Positions 37,446-48,279 of a stretch of 64,000 nt of DNA are shown piece by piece (position 1 is the first letter of the stretch; every line of letters begins with the position of its first letter). The translations under genes were made by a program, and so were the position numbers. The notes under the pieces are model-generated. The model made no database searches, was not told where the DNA came from, and worked only from the letters and a program-made list of their open reading frames with translations. The stretch is from Pseudomonas putida (GTDB lineage Bacteria; Pseudomonadota; Gammaproteobacteria; Pseudomonadales; Pseudomonadaceae), in contig NZ_CP113097.1 of assembly GCF_026625125.1 (NCBI RefSeq), positions 4,512,001-4,576,000 on the forward strand, given 5' to 3'.

Positions 37446-37916
37446 TCAATAGTCGTCCAAGTCTCGGCCGCTGAGCAGGCGGCCGATCATGTCCATGGGA
37501 AACCCACGGTAAGCGAGAAATCGGGTCTGCTGGGCGCGGCTGCGGGGATCCTGCGGACGTTGACCGGCATATTTGCGCTGCCAGGCATCCTGTAACCGCT
37601 CTGCCCAGTTCACACCACAGTCACGCAGTGCCTGGTCGACATCGCCACGGTTCAGGCCACGCTGGCCGAGTTCCTCGCGAATACGCGCTGGACCATAGCC
37701 GGCATTGGAACGGTACCTGATGAAGCTTTCGAGGTAGCGAGCCTCGCTGAGCAGCCCTTCTTCGGCGAGCCGATCGAGCGCTGGCTCGATCAACTCATCC
37801 GTAGCGCCGCGCTGACGCAGTTTACGCGTCAGCTCGATGCGACCATGCTCGCGGCGCGCAAGCAGGTCCATGGCTGTCCGCCGAACGGCGACGGGGGTGT
37901 CGAGTACGACGGACAT
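37446..37916 (-). CDS. recX: RecA regulatory protein RecX
   Basis: Protein of 156 residues made of three-helix repeats ([57 protein letters not shown]) that binds RecA filaments and limits their extension. It lies 18 bases after recA, so it is read through from the recA promoter and shares its LexA control. Confidence 0.95.
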   Translation of the reverse strand: MSVVLDTPVAVRRTAMDLLARREHGRIELTRKLRQRGATDELIEPALDRLAEEGLLSEARYLESFIRYRSNAGYGPARIREELGQRGLNRGDVDQALRDCGVNWAERLQDAWQRKYAGQRPQDPRSRAQQTRFLAYRGFPMDMIGRLLSGRDLDDY

Positions 37917-37934
37917 GATCAGGCCAAGCAGCTA

Positions 37935-39002
37935 TCAATAACCGGCGTCGGCGTCAGCCACGTCGTCGGCGTTGGCATCGGCTGCAGCAGCCTTGCCCGC
38001 TTCGGCAACGACACCCGCCTTGAGCAGCTTCTCACGAATCTGCTTCTCGATCTCGGCGCCAATGGCCGGGTTCTCTTGCAGGTACTTGGCCGCGTTAGCC
38101 TTGCCTTGGCCGATCTTGTTGCCTTGGTAGGCATACCAGGCCCCCGACTTCTCGACCAACCCTTGGGAAACACCCAGGTCGATGATTTCGCCGTTACGGT
38201 AGATACCCTTACCGTAAAGAATCTGGAATTCAGCCTGACGGAACGGCGGCGAAACCTTGTTCTTGACGATCTTGACGCGGGTTTCGCTGCCGACGACTTC
38301 GTCGCCTTCCTTGACTGCACCAGTACGGCGGATGTCCAGGCGCACCGAGGCGTAGAACTTCAGGGCATTACCACCGGTGGTGGTTTCGGGGCTACCGAAC
38401 ATCACACCGATCTTCATACGGATCTGGTTGATGAAGATGACCAAGCAGTTGGCATTCTTGATATTACCGGTGATCTTACGCAGCGCCTGGGACATCAGAC
38501 GGGCCTGGAGGCCAACGTGCATGTCACCCATCTCGCCTTCGATTTCCGCTTTGGGCACCAGGGCGGCCACGGAGTCGACGATGATTACGTCAACGGCGTT
38601 GGAACGCACCAGCATGTCGGTGATTTCCAGCGCCTGCTCACCGGTATCCGGCTGCGAAACCAGCAGGTCGTCGACGTTTACGCCCAGCTTGCCGGCGTAC
38701 TCAGGGTCCAGCGCGTGCTCGGCGTCGACGAAGGCACAGGTGGCGCCGCTTTTCTGGGCTTCGGCGATGACCGACAGGGTGAGCGTGGTTTTACCCGAAG
38801 ACTCCGGGCCATAAATCTCGACGATACGGCCTTTTGGCAGGCCGCCGATGCCCAGGGCGATGTCCAGGCCCAGGGAGCCGGTGGAGATGGCCGGAATGCC
38901 AGTGCGCTCGTGATCGCCCATGCGCATGACTGCGCCCTTGCCGAATTGGCGTTCGATCTGACCCAGGGCCGCAGCCAAGGCGCGCTTCTTGTTGTCGTCC
39001 AT
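37935..39002 (-). CDS. recA: Recombinase RecA
   Basis: Protein of 355 residues. Walker [10 protein letters not shown] is at residues 65-73; Walker B is in [12 protein letters not shown]; the L2 loop ([18 protein letters not shown]) and the acidic C-terminal tail ([14 protein letters not shown]) are present. It drives strand exchange and stimulates self-cleavage of LexA and of phage-type repressors. The start at 39000-39002 is the conserved [13 protein letters not shown] lies upstream at a normal distance. A LexA box precedes it. Confidence 0.98.
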   Translation of the reverse strand: MDDNKKRALAAALGQIERQFGKGAVMRMGDHERTGIPAISTGSLGLDIALGIGGLPKGRIVEIYGPESSGKTTLTLSVIAEAQKSGATCAFVDAEHALDPEYAGKLGVNVDDLLVSQPDTGEQALEITDMLVRSNAVDVIIVDSVAALVPKAEIEGEMGDMHVGLQARLMSQALRKITGNIKNANCLVIFINQIRMKIGVMFGSPETTTGGNALKFYASVRLDIRRTGAVKEGDEVVGSETRVKIVKNKVSPPFRQAEFQILYGKGIYRNGEIIDLGVSQGLVEKSGAWYAYQGNKIGQGKANAAKYLQENPAIGAEIEKQIREKLLKAGVVAEAGKAAAADANADDVADADAGY

Positions 39003-39045
39003 TGAAATCCTCACGTGTTCGACTTGGCCCTGATGGCCGGAATAC

Positions 39046-39061
39046 CTGTATAAGTAGCCAG
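39046..39061. promoter_or_regulatory. LexA box upstream of recA
   Basis: On the minus strand ctggctacttatacag is CTG-N10-CAG, 44 bases before the recA start codon and probably overlapping its promoter. Confidence 0.88.
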
Positions 39062-39105
39062 TATTATTCCACAGGGAAGCGCTTGAGCAAACCCCTGTCG
39101 TCGAT

Positions 39106-39588
39106 TTACTCGGCACCAAGCTGTAACAAGCCGTCTAGCGCGGCGATCACCGTCTGTCGGCGCACTGCTTCACGGTCGCCGTCGAAGTGGCGACGCTCAC
39201 TGATCACATGACTGCCATCGGCCCATGCCAGCCACACGGTACCAACGGGTTTGGCCGGCGAGCCACCATCGGGCCCGGCCACACCACTCACCGCCACGGC
39301 GAAACGCGCACCGCTGGCCGCTTGGGCGCCGCGCACCATGGCTTCGACCACTTCCTGACTGACTGCACCTACCTGGGCGAACAAATGTTCAGGGACCCCA
39401 AGCTGGCGGGTCTTCTGAGCGTTGGAGTAGGTGACATAGCCAGCCTCGAACCAGGCGGAGCTGCCAGGTACGCGGGTGATAGCTTCGGCGATGCCACCGC
39501 CGGTGCAGGATTCGGCGGTGGTGACCTGGGCGCTGAAACGGCGCAGGTGTTCGCCCAGTCGGGCGGAGAGAACGGTAATCGGGTCCAT
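39106..39588 (-). CDS. pncC: Nicotinamide-nucleotide amidase (CinA C-terminal domain)
   Basis: Stand-alone CinA C-terminal domain of 160 residues (PncC), which deamidates NMN to NaMN in pyridine-nucleotide recycling. The motif [22 protein letters not shown] is near residues 26-47, and [22 protein letters not shown] carries the second conserved region. I chose the ATG at 39586-39588, which has AGGAA upstream. It sits directly upstream of recA, the usual cinA-recA order. Confidence 0.93.
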   Translation of the reverse strand: MDPITVLSARLGEHLRRFSAQVTTAESCTGGGIAEAITRVPGSSAWFEAGYVTYSNAQKTRQLGVPEHLFAQVGAVSQEVVEAMVRGAQAASGARFAVAVSGVAGPDGGSPAKPVGTVWLAWADGSHVISERRHFDGDREAVRRQTVIAALDGLLQLGAE

Positions 39589-39695
39589 GTGCAGTTCCTG
39601 GAAGAGAGGCAGAGCCACACCCTAGCATTTGAGGTGGCTGATCGGGACAGGCATTGCTTTACCCAAGCGCACACTTTCGCATGCACATCCTTCAT

Positions 39696-40031
39696 TCACT
39701 CATCGCTCGACGCGTTTTCACGCAAGCCCAGCCGCCTGATCGCCCAGCACTCATAAAGGCGCATGGCAACATCGGCGCCACCTACCGCGGTCAGGCAACC
39801 AAATGCGCTGGCCGCCCAGATCGACAGGCCGCCGGCATAGAGCAACATCACCGTCGAAACGCCGCAGACGATACAGGCGCCGGAGCGCAGCGCCAGTCGT
39901 CGCAGCAGCGACCAACCGGTGGCGCCCGCCTTGTCGGCCCGCCACATTTCGCCGCTGAGGCCGCCCAGCGATGCCAGGACGATCACCAGCCAGAGCGGCA
40001 TCTCCAGTAACACTTGGTGCTCGTTCGTCAC
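39696..40031 (-). CDS. Phage/tailocin-type holin
   Basis: Protein of 111 residues with three hydrophobic segments (MPLWLVIVLASLGGLSGEMW; SGACIVCGVSTVMLLYAG; LSIWAASAFGCLTAVGGADV) and a charged C-terminal tail (CWAIRRLGLRENASSDE). This is the pattern of holins in Pseudomonas R-type tailocin and prophage lysis cassettes. The GTG at 40029-40031 is chosen because GGGAG lies eight bases upstream. No endolysin, spanin or tail gene is nearby. The locus mutS-cinA is a known tailocin site, so this may be a remnant or a minimal cargo. Confidence 0.8.
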   Translation of the reverse strand: MTNEHQVLLEMPLWLVIVLASLGGLSGEMWRADKAGATGWSLLRRLALRSGACIVCGVSTVMLLYAGGLSIWAASAFGCLTAVGGADVAMRLYECWAIRRLGLRENASSDE

Positions 40032-40120
40032 TGCCCTGTCTCCCGTGTGATGCCCACCGGCATCCGCGCTGCCGGCGTAATAAAGGTCTAGCCCGACCTG
40101 AGACACAATCTATGCGTACA

Positions 40121-40130
40121 TGCATATGCA
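40121..40130. promoter_or_regulatory. TGCATATGCA palindrome upstream of the holin
   Basis: Perfect ten-base palindrome about 90 bases before the holin start, within a TGCAT-rich stretch (40117-40140). A closely similar site is at 41009-41020 before the repressor gene. Candidate operator for the CI-like repressor; binding is inferred. Confidence 0.45.
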
Positions 40131-40228
40131 GTCAATGCATTTATTCATTGAAAAGTAAGCTCGGCTTTGCTGATACGCATGAAGGTCTCTGCTCATCAGG
40201 CCTGTAGGACTGTTCACCAGGCGAAAAA

Positions 40229-40250
40229 AAACCCGCCAAAGCGGGTTTTT
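40229..40250. terminator. Intrinsic terminator after the CI-like repressor gene
   Basis: Stem aaacccgc/gcgggttt with a four-base loop. Both strands end in long T-runs; it stops the repressor transcript before the holin promoter region. Confidence 0.88.
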
Positions 40251-40266
40251 CTGAAAAAACGCCTGG

Positions 40267-41004
40267 TCAGCGGGCGTACATGCCCCACCAGAACACATGA
40301 CCGAGCAAGCTGATCTGCTCCTCCTGCAACTGCAGGAAGCTGTAGTCTTCATCAGGGTGCTCGTCGCGATTGAAGCTGCGCAGGCGGATACCCGTGGGCA
40401 ACCGATAAACCTGCTTCACGCGCAATTGGCCATTGTGGTTGATGGCGTAGAGATCGCCATCGATGATGTCACCGATCGAGCACTTGCCGGTATTGACACC
40501 GACCGTCGCCCCATCTCGCAGCACCGGTAGCATGCTGTTGCCGCGCACGGTCACGCACTTGGCCTGGTCGAACTGCACGCCGTTATGGCGCAGGCTGCGC
40601 TTGCCGAAGCGCAGGCGAGCGCGCTCGCTTTCCTCGATGACGAATCTTCCTGATCCTGCTGCCAACTCGACCTCACGGAGAAAGGGTACTGACACCTCGT
40701 CGTCCTCGACGGGCGTTTCATCATCCCACAGGCTGATGTCACTGAGGTCAGCATGGCCGTGTGCGGGCACGGCGGCTTCGCGTGAGGCGCCAAGTTCCGC
40801 GCGGCCGCGCAGCTGTTCAGTGCTGACGCCGAAATAGTCGGCAATTTTCGACACGTGCTTGTCCGAGGGATCGACGATCTTCTCGCTGAGGATCCGCGAC
40901 AAGGTGGACTGAGGCACGCCCGTGCGCCGATGCAGCTCTGTAGGGGACAGGCCGTGGCGGGCGAGCAGTTCTCTGAGTACGGTAGCTACATTGCGTTTTT
41001 GCAT
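40267..41004 (-). CDS. LexA/CI-type self-cleaving transcriptional repressor (XRE HTH plus S24 peptidase)
   Basis: Regulator of 245 residues. The N-terminal XRE helix-turn-helix is at about residues 5-62 (LSPTELHRRTGVPQSTLSRI). The C-terminal S24 peptidase domain has the nucleophile Ser157 (VRGNSMLPVLRDG), the general base Lys197 (GQLRVKQVYR) and an Ala116-Gly117 bond in VELAAGSGR placed where LexA/CI proteins cut themselves. This is the design of phage CI and of PrtR, which holds pyocin/tailocin genes silent until RecA is activated. It lies between the holin and mutS, within two kilobases of recA. An in-frame ATG three codons upstream (41013) is an alternative start; neither has a strong ribosome site. 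Confidence 0.88.
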   Translation of the reverse strand: MQKRNVATVLRELLARHGLSPTELHRRTGVPQSTLSRILSEKIVDPSDKHVSKIADYFGVSTEQLRGRAELGASREAAVPAHGHADLSDISLWDDETPVEDDEVSVPFLREVELAAGSGRFVIEESERARLRFGKRSLRHNGVQFDQAKCVTVRGNSMLPVLRDGATVGVNTGKCSIGDIIDGDLYAINHNGQLRVKQVYRLPTGIRLRSFNRDEHPDEDYSFLQLQEEQISLLGHVFWWGMYAR

Positions 41005-41008
41005 AGCG

Positions 41009-41020
41009 TGCATAATGCAG
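41009..41020. promoter_or_regulatory. TGCAT-A-ATGCA palindrome at the 5' end of the repressor gene
   Basis: tgcataatgcag directly before or overlapping the repressor start, matching the palindrome at 40121-40130 before the holin. Candidate autoregulatory operator. Confidence 0.45.
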
Positions 41021-41151
41021 CGCCGCCGCAGGAAATGCAATCGATGCAGCCGGGTGCAAAGGCGCTCGCCCGCCGCCTGCATCTCGGCCGAAAAGCCTGT
41101 ACCATTGCCGGTTTCACAATCGCCAACCAGATACCCGCTGTAAGGCCCTGA

Positions 41152-43725
41152 ATGTCTGATCTTTCCGCACACACCCCGATGATGCAGCAGTACTGGAAGC
41201 TGAAAAACCAGCACCCGGACCAGCTGATGTTCTACCGCATGGGCGACTTTTACGAAATCTTCTATGAAGATGCGAAAAAAGCCGCAAAACTGCTGGATAT
41301 CACCCTGACCGCGCGCGGTCAGTCTGCCGGCCAGTCGATCCCCATGTGCGGAATTCCGTTCCACTCGCTGGAAGGCTACCTGGCCAAGCTGGTCAAGCTC
41401 GGCGAGTCGGTGGTGATCTGCGAGCAGATCGGTGACCCCGCCACCAGCAAGGGCCCGGTGGAGCGTCAGGTGGTGCGCATCATCACCCCAGGCACCGTCA
41501 GCGACGAAGCGTTGCTCGATGAGCGCCGCGACAACCTGATTGCCGCACTGCTGGGGGACGAGCGCCTGTTTGGCCTGGCAGTGCTGGATATCACCAGCGG
41601 CAACTTCAGCGTGCAAGAGATCAAAGGCTGGGAAAACCTGCTGGCCGAGCTTGAACGCATCAACCCTGTCGAGCTGCTGATCCCCGACGACTGGCCCCGC
41701 GACCTGCCGGCCGAGAAACGTCCGGGCGCACGCCGACGTGCCCCTTGGGACTTCGACCGCGACTCGGCACGCAAGGCGCTGTGCCAGCAGTTCGCAACCA
41801 AAGACCTCAAGGGCTTTGGTTGCGACAAGCTGACCCTGGCCATCGGCGCCGCCGGCTGCCTGCTGACCTACGCCAAGGAAACCCAGCGCACCGCCCTGCC
41901 CCACCTGCGCAGCTTGCGCCATGAGCGCCTGGACGACACCGTGATCCTCGACGGGGCCAGCCGTCGCAACCTGGAACTGGACATCAACCTGGCAGGCGGC
42001 CGCGACAATACCTTGCAGTCGGTGATCGACCGCTGCCAGACCGCAATGGCCAGCCGGCTGCTGACCCGTTGGCTGAACCGGCCGCTTCGCGACCTCAAGG
42101 TCTTGCAGGCGCGCCAGGATTCGATTCGCTGCCTGCTCGATGGCTACCGCTTCGAAAAACTGCAGCCCCAGCTCAAGGAAATTGGCGATATCGAGCGGAT
42201 CCTCGCCCGTATCGGCCTGCGCAATGCCCGCCCGCGGGATCTGGCACGCTTGCGTGATGCCCTCGGCGCCCTGCCCGAACTGCAGAACGCCATGGCCGAG
42301 CTGGAAGCCCCACACCTGGCGCGCCTGGCGGCCATCACCGGCACCTACCCGGAACTGGCCAGCCTGCTGGAGCGGGCGATCATCGACAACCCGCCAGCGG
42401 TTATCCGCGACGGCGGCGTACTCAAGGCCGGCTACGACAACGAGCTGGACGATCTGCTGGCGATCAGCGAAAACGCCGGCCAGCTCCTGATAGACCTCGA
42501 AGCCCGCGAGAAGGCCCGCACCGGGCTTGCCAACCTGAAAGTCGGCTACAACCGGGTGCACGGCTACTTCATCGAATTGCCGACCAAGCAAGCCGAACAG
42601 GCCCCGGGCGACTACATTCGTCGCCAGACCCTCAAAGGGGCCGAGCGCTTCATCACGCCGGAGCTCAAAGCGTTCGAGGACAAGGCGCTGTCGGCCAAGA
42701 GCCGTGCCCTGGCCCGCGAGAAGATGCTGTACGACGCGTTGCTCGAGACACTCATCAGCCACCTCGCACCGCTGCAGGACAGCGCTGCGGCGCTGGCCGA
42801 GCTGGACGTGCTGAGCAACCTGGCCGAGCGGGCGCTGAACCTGGACCTGAACTGCCCGCGTTTCGTCGAGGAACCTTGCCTGCGCATCGAGCAGGGGCGC
42901 CACCCGGTGGTCGAACAGGTACTGACCACGCCGTTCGTAGCCAACGACCTGGGCCTGGACAACAGCACCCGGATGCTGATCATCACCGGCCCGAACATGG
43001 GTGGTAAATCCACCTACATGCGCCAGACCGCACTGATCGTGCTGATGGCGCACATCGGTAGTTTCGTTCCGGCGGCCAGCTGCGAACTGTCGCTGGTCGA
43101 TCGCATCTTCACCCGTATCGGCTCCAGCGACGACCTGGCAGGAGGCCGCTCGACGTTCATGGTCGAGATGAGCGAAACCGCCAACATTCTGCACAACGCC
43201 ACTGACCGCAGCCTGGTACTGATGGACGAGGTCGGCCGTGGCACCAGCACCTTCGACGGCTTGTCGCTGGCTTGGGCGGCTGCCGAGCGCCTGGCGCAGC
43301 TGCGTGCGTACACGCTGTTCGCCACGCACTACTTCGAGTTGACCGTCCTGCCGGAAAGCGAACCGCTGGTGGCCAACGTCCACCTGAACGCTACCGAACA
43401 CAACGAGCGCATCGTGTTCCTGCACCACGTGCTGCCTGGCCCCGCCAGCCAGAGCTACGGCCTGGCCGTGGCGCAACTGGCGGGCGTGCCGTCGCCGGTC
43501 ATCCAGCGTGCGCGCGAACACCTTGGGCGGCTGGAGACCAGCAGCCTGCCCCACGAACAACCCGTGTCGAAAAAAGCCAAGGGCGAGCCACAAGCACCGC
43601 ACCAGAGCGACCTGTTCGCCAGCCTGCCACACCCGGCCATCGAGAAGCTGGGCAAGCTGGACCTGGACGACATGACCCCGCGTCAAGCTATCGAAATGCT
43701 ATATCAACTAAAGAACCTGTTATAA
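41152..43725 (+). CDS. mutS: DNA mismatch repair protein MutS
   Basis: Mismatch-recognition ATPase of 857 residues. The mismatch-binding domain contains the Phe-x-Glu element in [13 protein letters not shown] (about residues 25-40). The connector, lever and clamp domains follow. The ATPase has Walker [14 protein letters not shown] at about residues 611-623, Walker [17 protein letters not shown] and the signature [10 protein letters not shown]. The C-terminus ends in the tetramer/beta-clamp region ([16 protein letters not shown]). A frame remains open along almost the whole opposite strand, which is a composition effect. Confidence 0.98.
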   Translation: MSDLSAHTPMMQQYWKLKNQHPDQLMFYRMGDFYEIFYEDAKKAAKLLDITLTARGQSAGQSIPMCGIPFHSLEGYLAKLVKLGESVVICEQIGDPATSKGPVERQVVRIITPGTVSDEALLDERRDNLIAALLGDERLFGLAVLDITSGNFSVQEIKGWENLLAELERINPVELLIPDDWPRDLPAEKRPGARRRAPWDFDRDSARKALCQQFATKDLKGFGCDKLTLAIGAAGCLLTYAKETQRTALPHLRSLRHERLDDTVILDGASRRNLELDINLAGGRDNTLQSVIDRCQTAMASRLLTRWLNRPLRDLKVLQARQDSIRCLLDGYRFEKLQPQLKEIGDIERILARIGLRNARPRDLARLRDALGALPELQNAMAELEAPHLARLAAITGTYPELASLLERAIIDNPPAVIRDGGVLKAGYDNELDDLLAISENAGQLLIDLEAREKARTGLANLKVGYNRVHGYFIELPTKQAEQAPGDYIRRQTLKGAERFITPELKAFEDKALSAKSRALAREKMLYDALLETLISHLAPLQDSAAALAELDVLSNLAERALNLDLNCPRFVEEPCLRIEQGRHPVVEQVLTTPFVANDLGLDNSTRMLIITGPNMGGKSTYMRQTALIVLMAHIGSFVPAASCELSLVDRIFTRIGSSDDLAGGRSTFMVEMSETANILHNATDRSLVLMDEVGRGTSTFDGLSLAWAAAERLAQLRAYTLFATHYFELTVLPESEPLVANVHLNATEHNERIVFLHHVLPGPASQSYGLAVAQLAGVPSPVIQRAREHLGRLETSSLPHEQPVSKKAKGEPQAPHQSDLFASLPHPAIEKLGKLDLDDMTPRQAIEMLYQLKNLL

Positions 43726-43865
43726 CGGCGTCCACTACAAGCTGGTAGAATCCGCCGCGGTTTGCTGGTGCTGCAGGTTATTAGCCTGGCCTGCAGCCAC
43801 ATGCCCGTAAACCGCGCGGCCCTGAGAGGAAGGGCCGCCGCCGTTGCCTGAGGAGAGAACTAGAA

Positions 43866-44189
43866 ATGACCTTCGTCGTCACCGACAACTGCATCAAATG
43901 CAAATACACCGACTGCGTGGAAGTCTGTCCGGTGGACTGCTTCTACGAAGGCCCGAACTTCCTGGTCATTCACCCGGACGAGTGCATCGACTGTGCACTG
44001 TGCGAGCCTGAATGCCCGGCCCAGGCCATCTTCTCGGAAGACGAAGTGCCTGCGGGCATGGAGAACTTCCTTGAGCTCAATGCCGAGCTGGCGGAGATCT
44101 GGCCGAACATCACTGAGCGTAAGGATCCCCTGCCTGACGCCGAAGAGTGGGATGGCAAGCCCGGCAAGATCGCCGATCTGGAGCGTTAA
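43866..44189 (+). CDS. fdxA: Ferredoxin FdxA (7Fe type)
   Basis: Ferredoxin of 107 residues with two cluster motifs: [18 protein letters not shown] near the N-terminus and [17 protein letters not shown], binding a 3Fe-4S and a 4Fe-4S cluster. The C-terminal half is an acidic extension ([17 protein letters not shown]) seen in Azotobacter/Pseudomonas FdxA. It follows mutS and converges with rsmZ, as in P. aeruginosa. Confidence 0.95.
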   Translation: MTFVVTDNCIKCKYTDCVEVCPVDCFYEGPNFLVIHPDECIDCALCEPECPAQAIFSEDEVPAGMENFLELNAELAEIWPNITERKDPLPDAEEWDGKPGKIADLER

Positions 44190-44202
44190 TCGCCCGGATA
44201 CG

Positions 44203-44229
44203 AAAAAGGCCCGCAACGGGCCTTTTTTC
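44203..44229 (+). terminator. Intrinsic terminator of fdxA
   Basis: Stem aaaaaggcccg/cgggccttttt with a three-base loop and a run of T. Confidence 0.92.
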
Positions 44230-44243
44230 ATTTTCTGCGGGCG

Positions 44244-44376
44244 AAAAAAAGGGGCGGTTTGACCCGCCCACATTTTTTTCCGTAGTCCCTGCTTGTCCTG
44301 AACATCGTCCTGATGAATCGCGTCTTGCGATGTCCTTGGCGCTCTTCCTGAACGCCTGTGCATGTCCGTGTGCACA
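44244..44376 (-). ncRNA. rsmZ: Small regulatory RNA RsmZ
   Basis: About 133 bases on the minus strand, between rpoS and fdxA, the position of rsmZ in Pseudomonas. It has seven GGA motifs, several in hairpin loops (for example catc-aggac-gatg), and ends in a strong terminator (gggcgg/ccgccc then seven T). RsmZ binds and removes RsmA/CsrA-type translational repressors. The 5' end is placed at TGTGCACACGG because a TAGTAT -10 box ends seven bases before it (44383-44388). A GacA site lies about 175 bases upstream. Confidence 0.92.
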
Positions 44377-44382
44377 GTTCGA

Positions 44383-44388
44383 ATACTA
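44383..44388 (-). promoter_or_regulatory. -10 box of rsmZ
   Basis: TAGTAT on the minus strand, seven bases before the inferred RsmZ 5' end. No good -35 box is visible, as expected for an activator-dependent promoter. Confidence 0.65.
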
Positions 44389-44548
44389 ACGACTTCTGGA
44401 GGCCAGGCAACCGCGAACCCTCACAAGACATTGCCGTGGACACATTTCCACATATCCAAAAAGTTCAATTATTTCAGCGGCTTGAGAAAAAATCGGATCT
44501 GGAAACGACAATGATTTACTGGCTGTTACGTGTATGGCTTACACAACA

Positions 44549-44566
44549 AGTAAGCAAAGGCTTACA
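44549..44566 (-). promoter_or_regulatory. GacA upstream activating sequence for rsmZ
   Basis: On the minus strand TGTAAGCCTTTGCTTACT, matching TGTAAG-N6-CTTACA in 11 of 12 positions, about 173-190 bases before the RsmZ start. This is the known distance for GacS/GacA-controlled small RNA genes. Confidence 0.88.
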
Positions 44567-44646
44567 CGCAGTGCATCAGGGGTAGCAAGTTACATATTCC
44601 TCGTACTCAGCTAACGGCCGGCCGCCATGGCCTGCGCACCAAACGA

Positions 44647-44675
44647 AAACGCCCCGAGGTCATCGGGGCGTTTTG
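44647..44675 (-). terminator. Intrinsic terminator of rpoS
   Basis: Stem aaaacgccccga/tcggggcgtttt with a five-base loop, 19 bases past the rpoS stop, T-rich on both strands. Confidence 0.88.
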
Positions 44676-44693
44676 CATACTGGCATTGAATGC

Positions 44694-45701
44694 TTACTGG
44701 AACAGTGACTCACTGGACAAGCCATTCTTCTCCAGGATCTCACGCAGGCGCTTGAGGCCCTCTACCTGGATCTGCCGCACCCGCTCACGGGTAAGGCCGA
44801 TTTCGAGGCCTACATCCTCCAAGGTGCTGCTCTCGTGCCCCCGTAGACCAAAACGGCGTACCACCACCTCGCGCTGCTTGTCGGTGAGCTCGCCCAGCCA
44901 CTGATCGATGCTCTGAGACAGGTCGTCATCCTGCAGCAGTTCGCACGGGTCGGTCGGCCGATCGTCGGTGAGTGTATCGAGCAGGGTCTTGTCCGAATCT
45001 GGCCCGAGCGAAACATCCACCGACGATACCCGCTCGTTAAGACCAAGCATGCGCTTGACCTCGGCAACGGGCTTTTCCAGCAGGGTGGCAATCTCTTCGG
45101 GGGAAGGCTCGTGGTCGAGCTTTTGGGTCAACTCCCGCGCCGCACGCAGGTAGACGTTGAGCTCCTTGACGACATGGATCGGCAGGCGAATGGTGCGGGT
45201 CTGGTTCATGATCGCCCGCTCGATGGTCTGGCGGATCCACCACGTCGCGTAGGTCGAGAAACGGAAACCGCGCTCTGGGTCGAACTTCTCGACTGCTCGA
45301 ATCAACCCCAGGTTGCCCTCCTCGATCAGGTCAAGCAAGGACAGGCCGCGATTCACGTAACGGCGGGCGATTTTCACGACCAGGCGCAGGTTGCTTTCGA
45401 TCATGCGCTTGCGCCCGGCTGGATCGCCCTTCTGCGACAAGCGCGCGAAGTGCACTTCCTCTTCCGGCGAAAGCAGAGGCGAGAAACCAATCTCGTTGAG
45501 GTACAACTGGGTGGCATCGAGCGCCCGGCTGTAATCGATATATTTATGCTGCTTGAGCGTAGAGCCTGATTTAGCCTTGGTCCGAACCGACGGTACAGCA
45601 GGTTCGTCTGACACCACATCCGTTTCCAAAACGATGCCCGTCTCCATCAGGAGCACGTCATCGTCGATGTCAAACTCCGGCGCTTCTTTATTGAGAGCCA
45701 T
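44694..45701 (-). CDS. rpoS: RNA polymerase sigma factor RpoS
   Basis: Stationary-phase sigma-38 factor of 335 residues. Region 1.2 ([20 protein letters not shown]), region 2 ([40 protein letters not shown]), region 3 and region 4 ([20 protein letters not shown]) are all intact. An AAGGA site is seven bases before the ATG. The gene follows nlpD with a 108-base gap; in pseudomonads the main rpoS promoter lies inside nlpD. Confidence 0.98.
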   Translation of the reverse strand: MALNKEAPEFDIDDDVLLMETGIVLETDVVSDEPAVPSVRTKAKSGSTLKQHKYIDYSRALDATQLYLNEIGFSPLLSPEEEVHFARLSQKGDPAGRKRMIESNLRLVVKIARRYVNRGLSLLDLIEEGNLGLIRAVEKFDPERGFRFSTYATWWIRQTIERAIMNQTRTIRLPIHVVKELNVYLRAARELTQKLDHEPSPEEIATLLEKPVAEVKRMLGLNERVSSVDVSLGPDSDKTLLDTLTDDRPTDPCELLQDDDLSQSIDQWLGELTDKQREVVVRRFGLRGHESSTLEDVGLEIGLTRERVRQIQVEGLKRLREILEKNGLSSESLFQ

Positions 45702-45809
45702 TGTTATAGTCCTTTGCTGAGTTCGAACTCAGACTCGAGCGGCGCCTGCATCCCTGGCATCGCTGGAGCCTCTCCCCTCTACCTCAGAGGAACAGGCCGG
45801 GAACAACAA

Positions 45810-46667
45810 TCAACGACGTGGCAGGAACTGGAGTGGATCGACGGGTTTGCCCTGGCGGCGAATCTCGAAATGCAGCTTCACCCGATCAGTGCCCGTGGAC
45901 CCCATTTCAGCAATCGACTGCCCTGCCTTGACCTGCTGCCCCTCCCGAACCAACAGCCTGCGGTTGTGACCGTAGGCACTGACGTAGGTATCGCTGTGCT
46001 TGATGATGATCAGTTCGCCGTAGCCCCGCAAGCCACTCCCGGCGTAGACCACCGCACCATCAGACGCAGCAAAAACAGGCTGTCCCAAATCACCGGCGAT
46101 ATCAATGCCTTTATTCAAACTACCGTTTGAAGCGAATTTTCCAATCAGCACGCCATTTGCAGGCCAGGTCCAACCGCCCACCGCGCGCTCTGCGGCGGGC
46201 ACCGTGGTAACCACCGGAGTAGGCGTGGTTCGCGTTGTTGGCGTCGTTTTCCCGCCGCTGGCGGGGGTCGTGATAGGTTGTCCAACAGGCCGACGAATGA
46301 CCGTCGTCTTGCTCGAAGAAGAGGGGCTGGACACCACTGTGGTACTGCCGGTAGCGCCGCTGCTGAAGCGGATCGCCTGACCTGGCCGGATGGTGTAAGG
46401 CGCAGAGATGCCATTGCGGGCTGCGAGCTCCTTGTAGTCCCAGCCGTAGCGAAAGGCAATGGAGAACAACGTATCGCCAGGCTTGACCACATACTGGCCC
46501 GAGGTCACCGTCGGCCGCTTGGGCGCCGCATTGCTGCGATCGACCACGCGTGCGCCGCCTGAGCCGGTGCTTGAGCAACCAGTCAGCAGGGCGCCCATGG
46601 CCAGTGCAATCACCAGAAGCTTGAAACTCAACCAATCCCTGCGCTGCCGAATGACTGTGTGCCCCAC
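45810..46667 (-). CDS. nlpD: Peptidoglycan hydrolase activator NlpD
   Basis: Outer-membrane lipoprotein of 285 residues. Lipobox GALLTGC near residue 30; a LysM peptidoglycan-binding domain (YVVKPGDTLFSIAFRYGWDY) follows; a Thr/Pro-rich linker leads to a C-terminal LytM/M23 domain. The metal ligands of active M23 peptidases are lost (NKGID in place of HxGxD; LHFE in place of HxH), so it should activate amidases such as AmiC and not cut itself. I prefer the GTG at 46665-46667, which has GGGGAG five to ten bases upstream; the ATG at 46680-46682 is the alternative. Confidence 0.9.
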   Translation of the reverse strand: MGHTVIRQRRDWLSFKLLVIALAMGALLTGCSSTGSGGARVVDRSNAAPKRPTVTSGQYVVKPGDTLFSIAFRYGWDYKELAARNGISAPYTIRPGQAIRFSSGATGSTTVVSSPSSSSKTTVIRRPVGQPITTPASGGKTTPTTRTTPTPVVTTVPAAERAVGGWTWPANGVLIGKFASNGSLNKGIDIAGDLGQPVFAASDGAVVYAGSGLRGYGELIIIKHSDTYVSAYGHNRRLLVREGQQVKAGQSIAEMGSTGTDRVKLHFEIRRQGKPVDPLQFLPRR

Positions 46668-46852
46668 CCGCGCTCCCCTCATGGTGCCGAAAATCGAAAA
46701 TACGCAAAGAAATGCAATAATGTTGCAATTATAACCGAGTGCGACTGTATTGGCAGGCTCGGCCACAGGCTCGGTAAAGAGCCGGGATGCCCCGCCAGAT
46801 AGACAGGGCAATGCGGCAAGAATTCGTCGCCAGCACAAATATTCCCTGCAGC

Positions 46853-48266
<1,414 letters not shown>

Positions 48267-48279
<13 letters not shown>

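Larger units (their letters stand above)
44190..44693. other. Intergenic region between fdxA and rpoS holding rsmZ
   Basis: About 500 bases with no protein gene. It holds, in order, the fdxA terminator, the small RNA gene rsmZ on the minus strand, its promoter, the GacA activation site and the rpoS terminator, each listed separately. The rest (about 44390-44545) is AT-rich. Confidence 0.8.

Noticed and set aside
39106..39588. Truncated cinA pseudogene
   Set aside because: The single C-terminal domain of about 160 residues is complete and is the normal stand-alone PncC form in pseudomonads.
40267..43686. Open frame of more than 1100 codons antisense to mutS, continuous with the repressor gene
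   Set aside because: Only the last 245 codons look like a protein. The rest mirrors mutS codons, a GC-rich composition effect; there is no ribosome site or family similarity.
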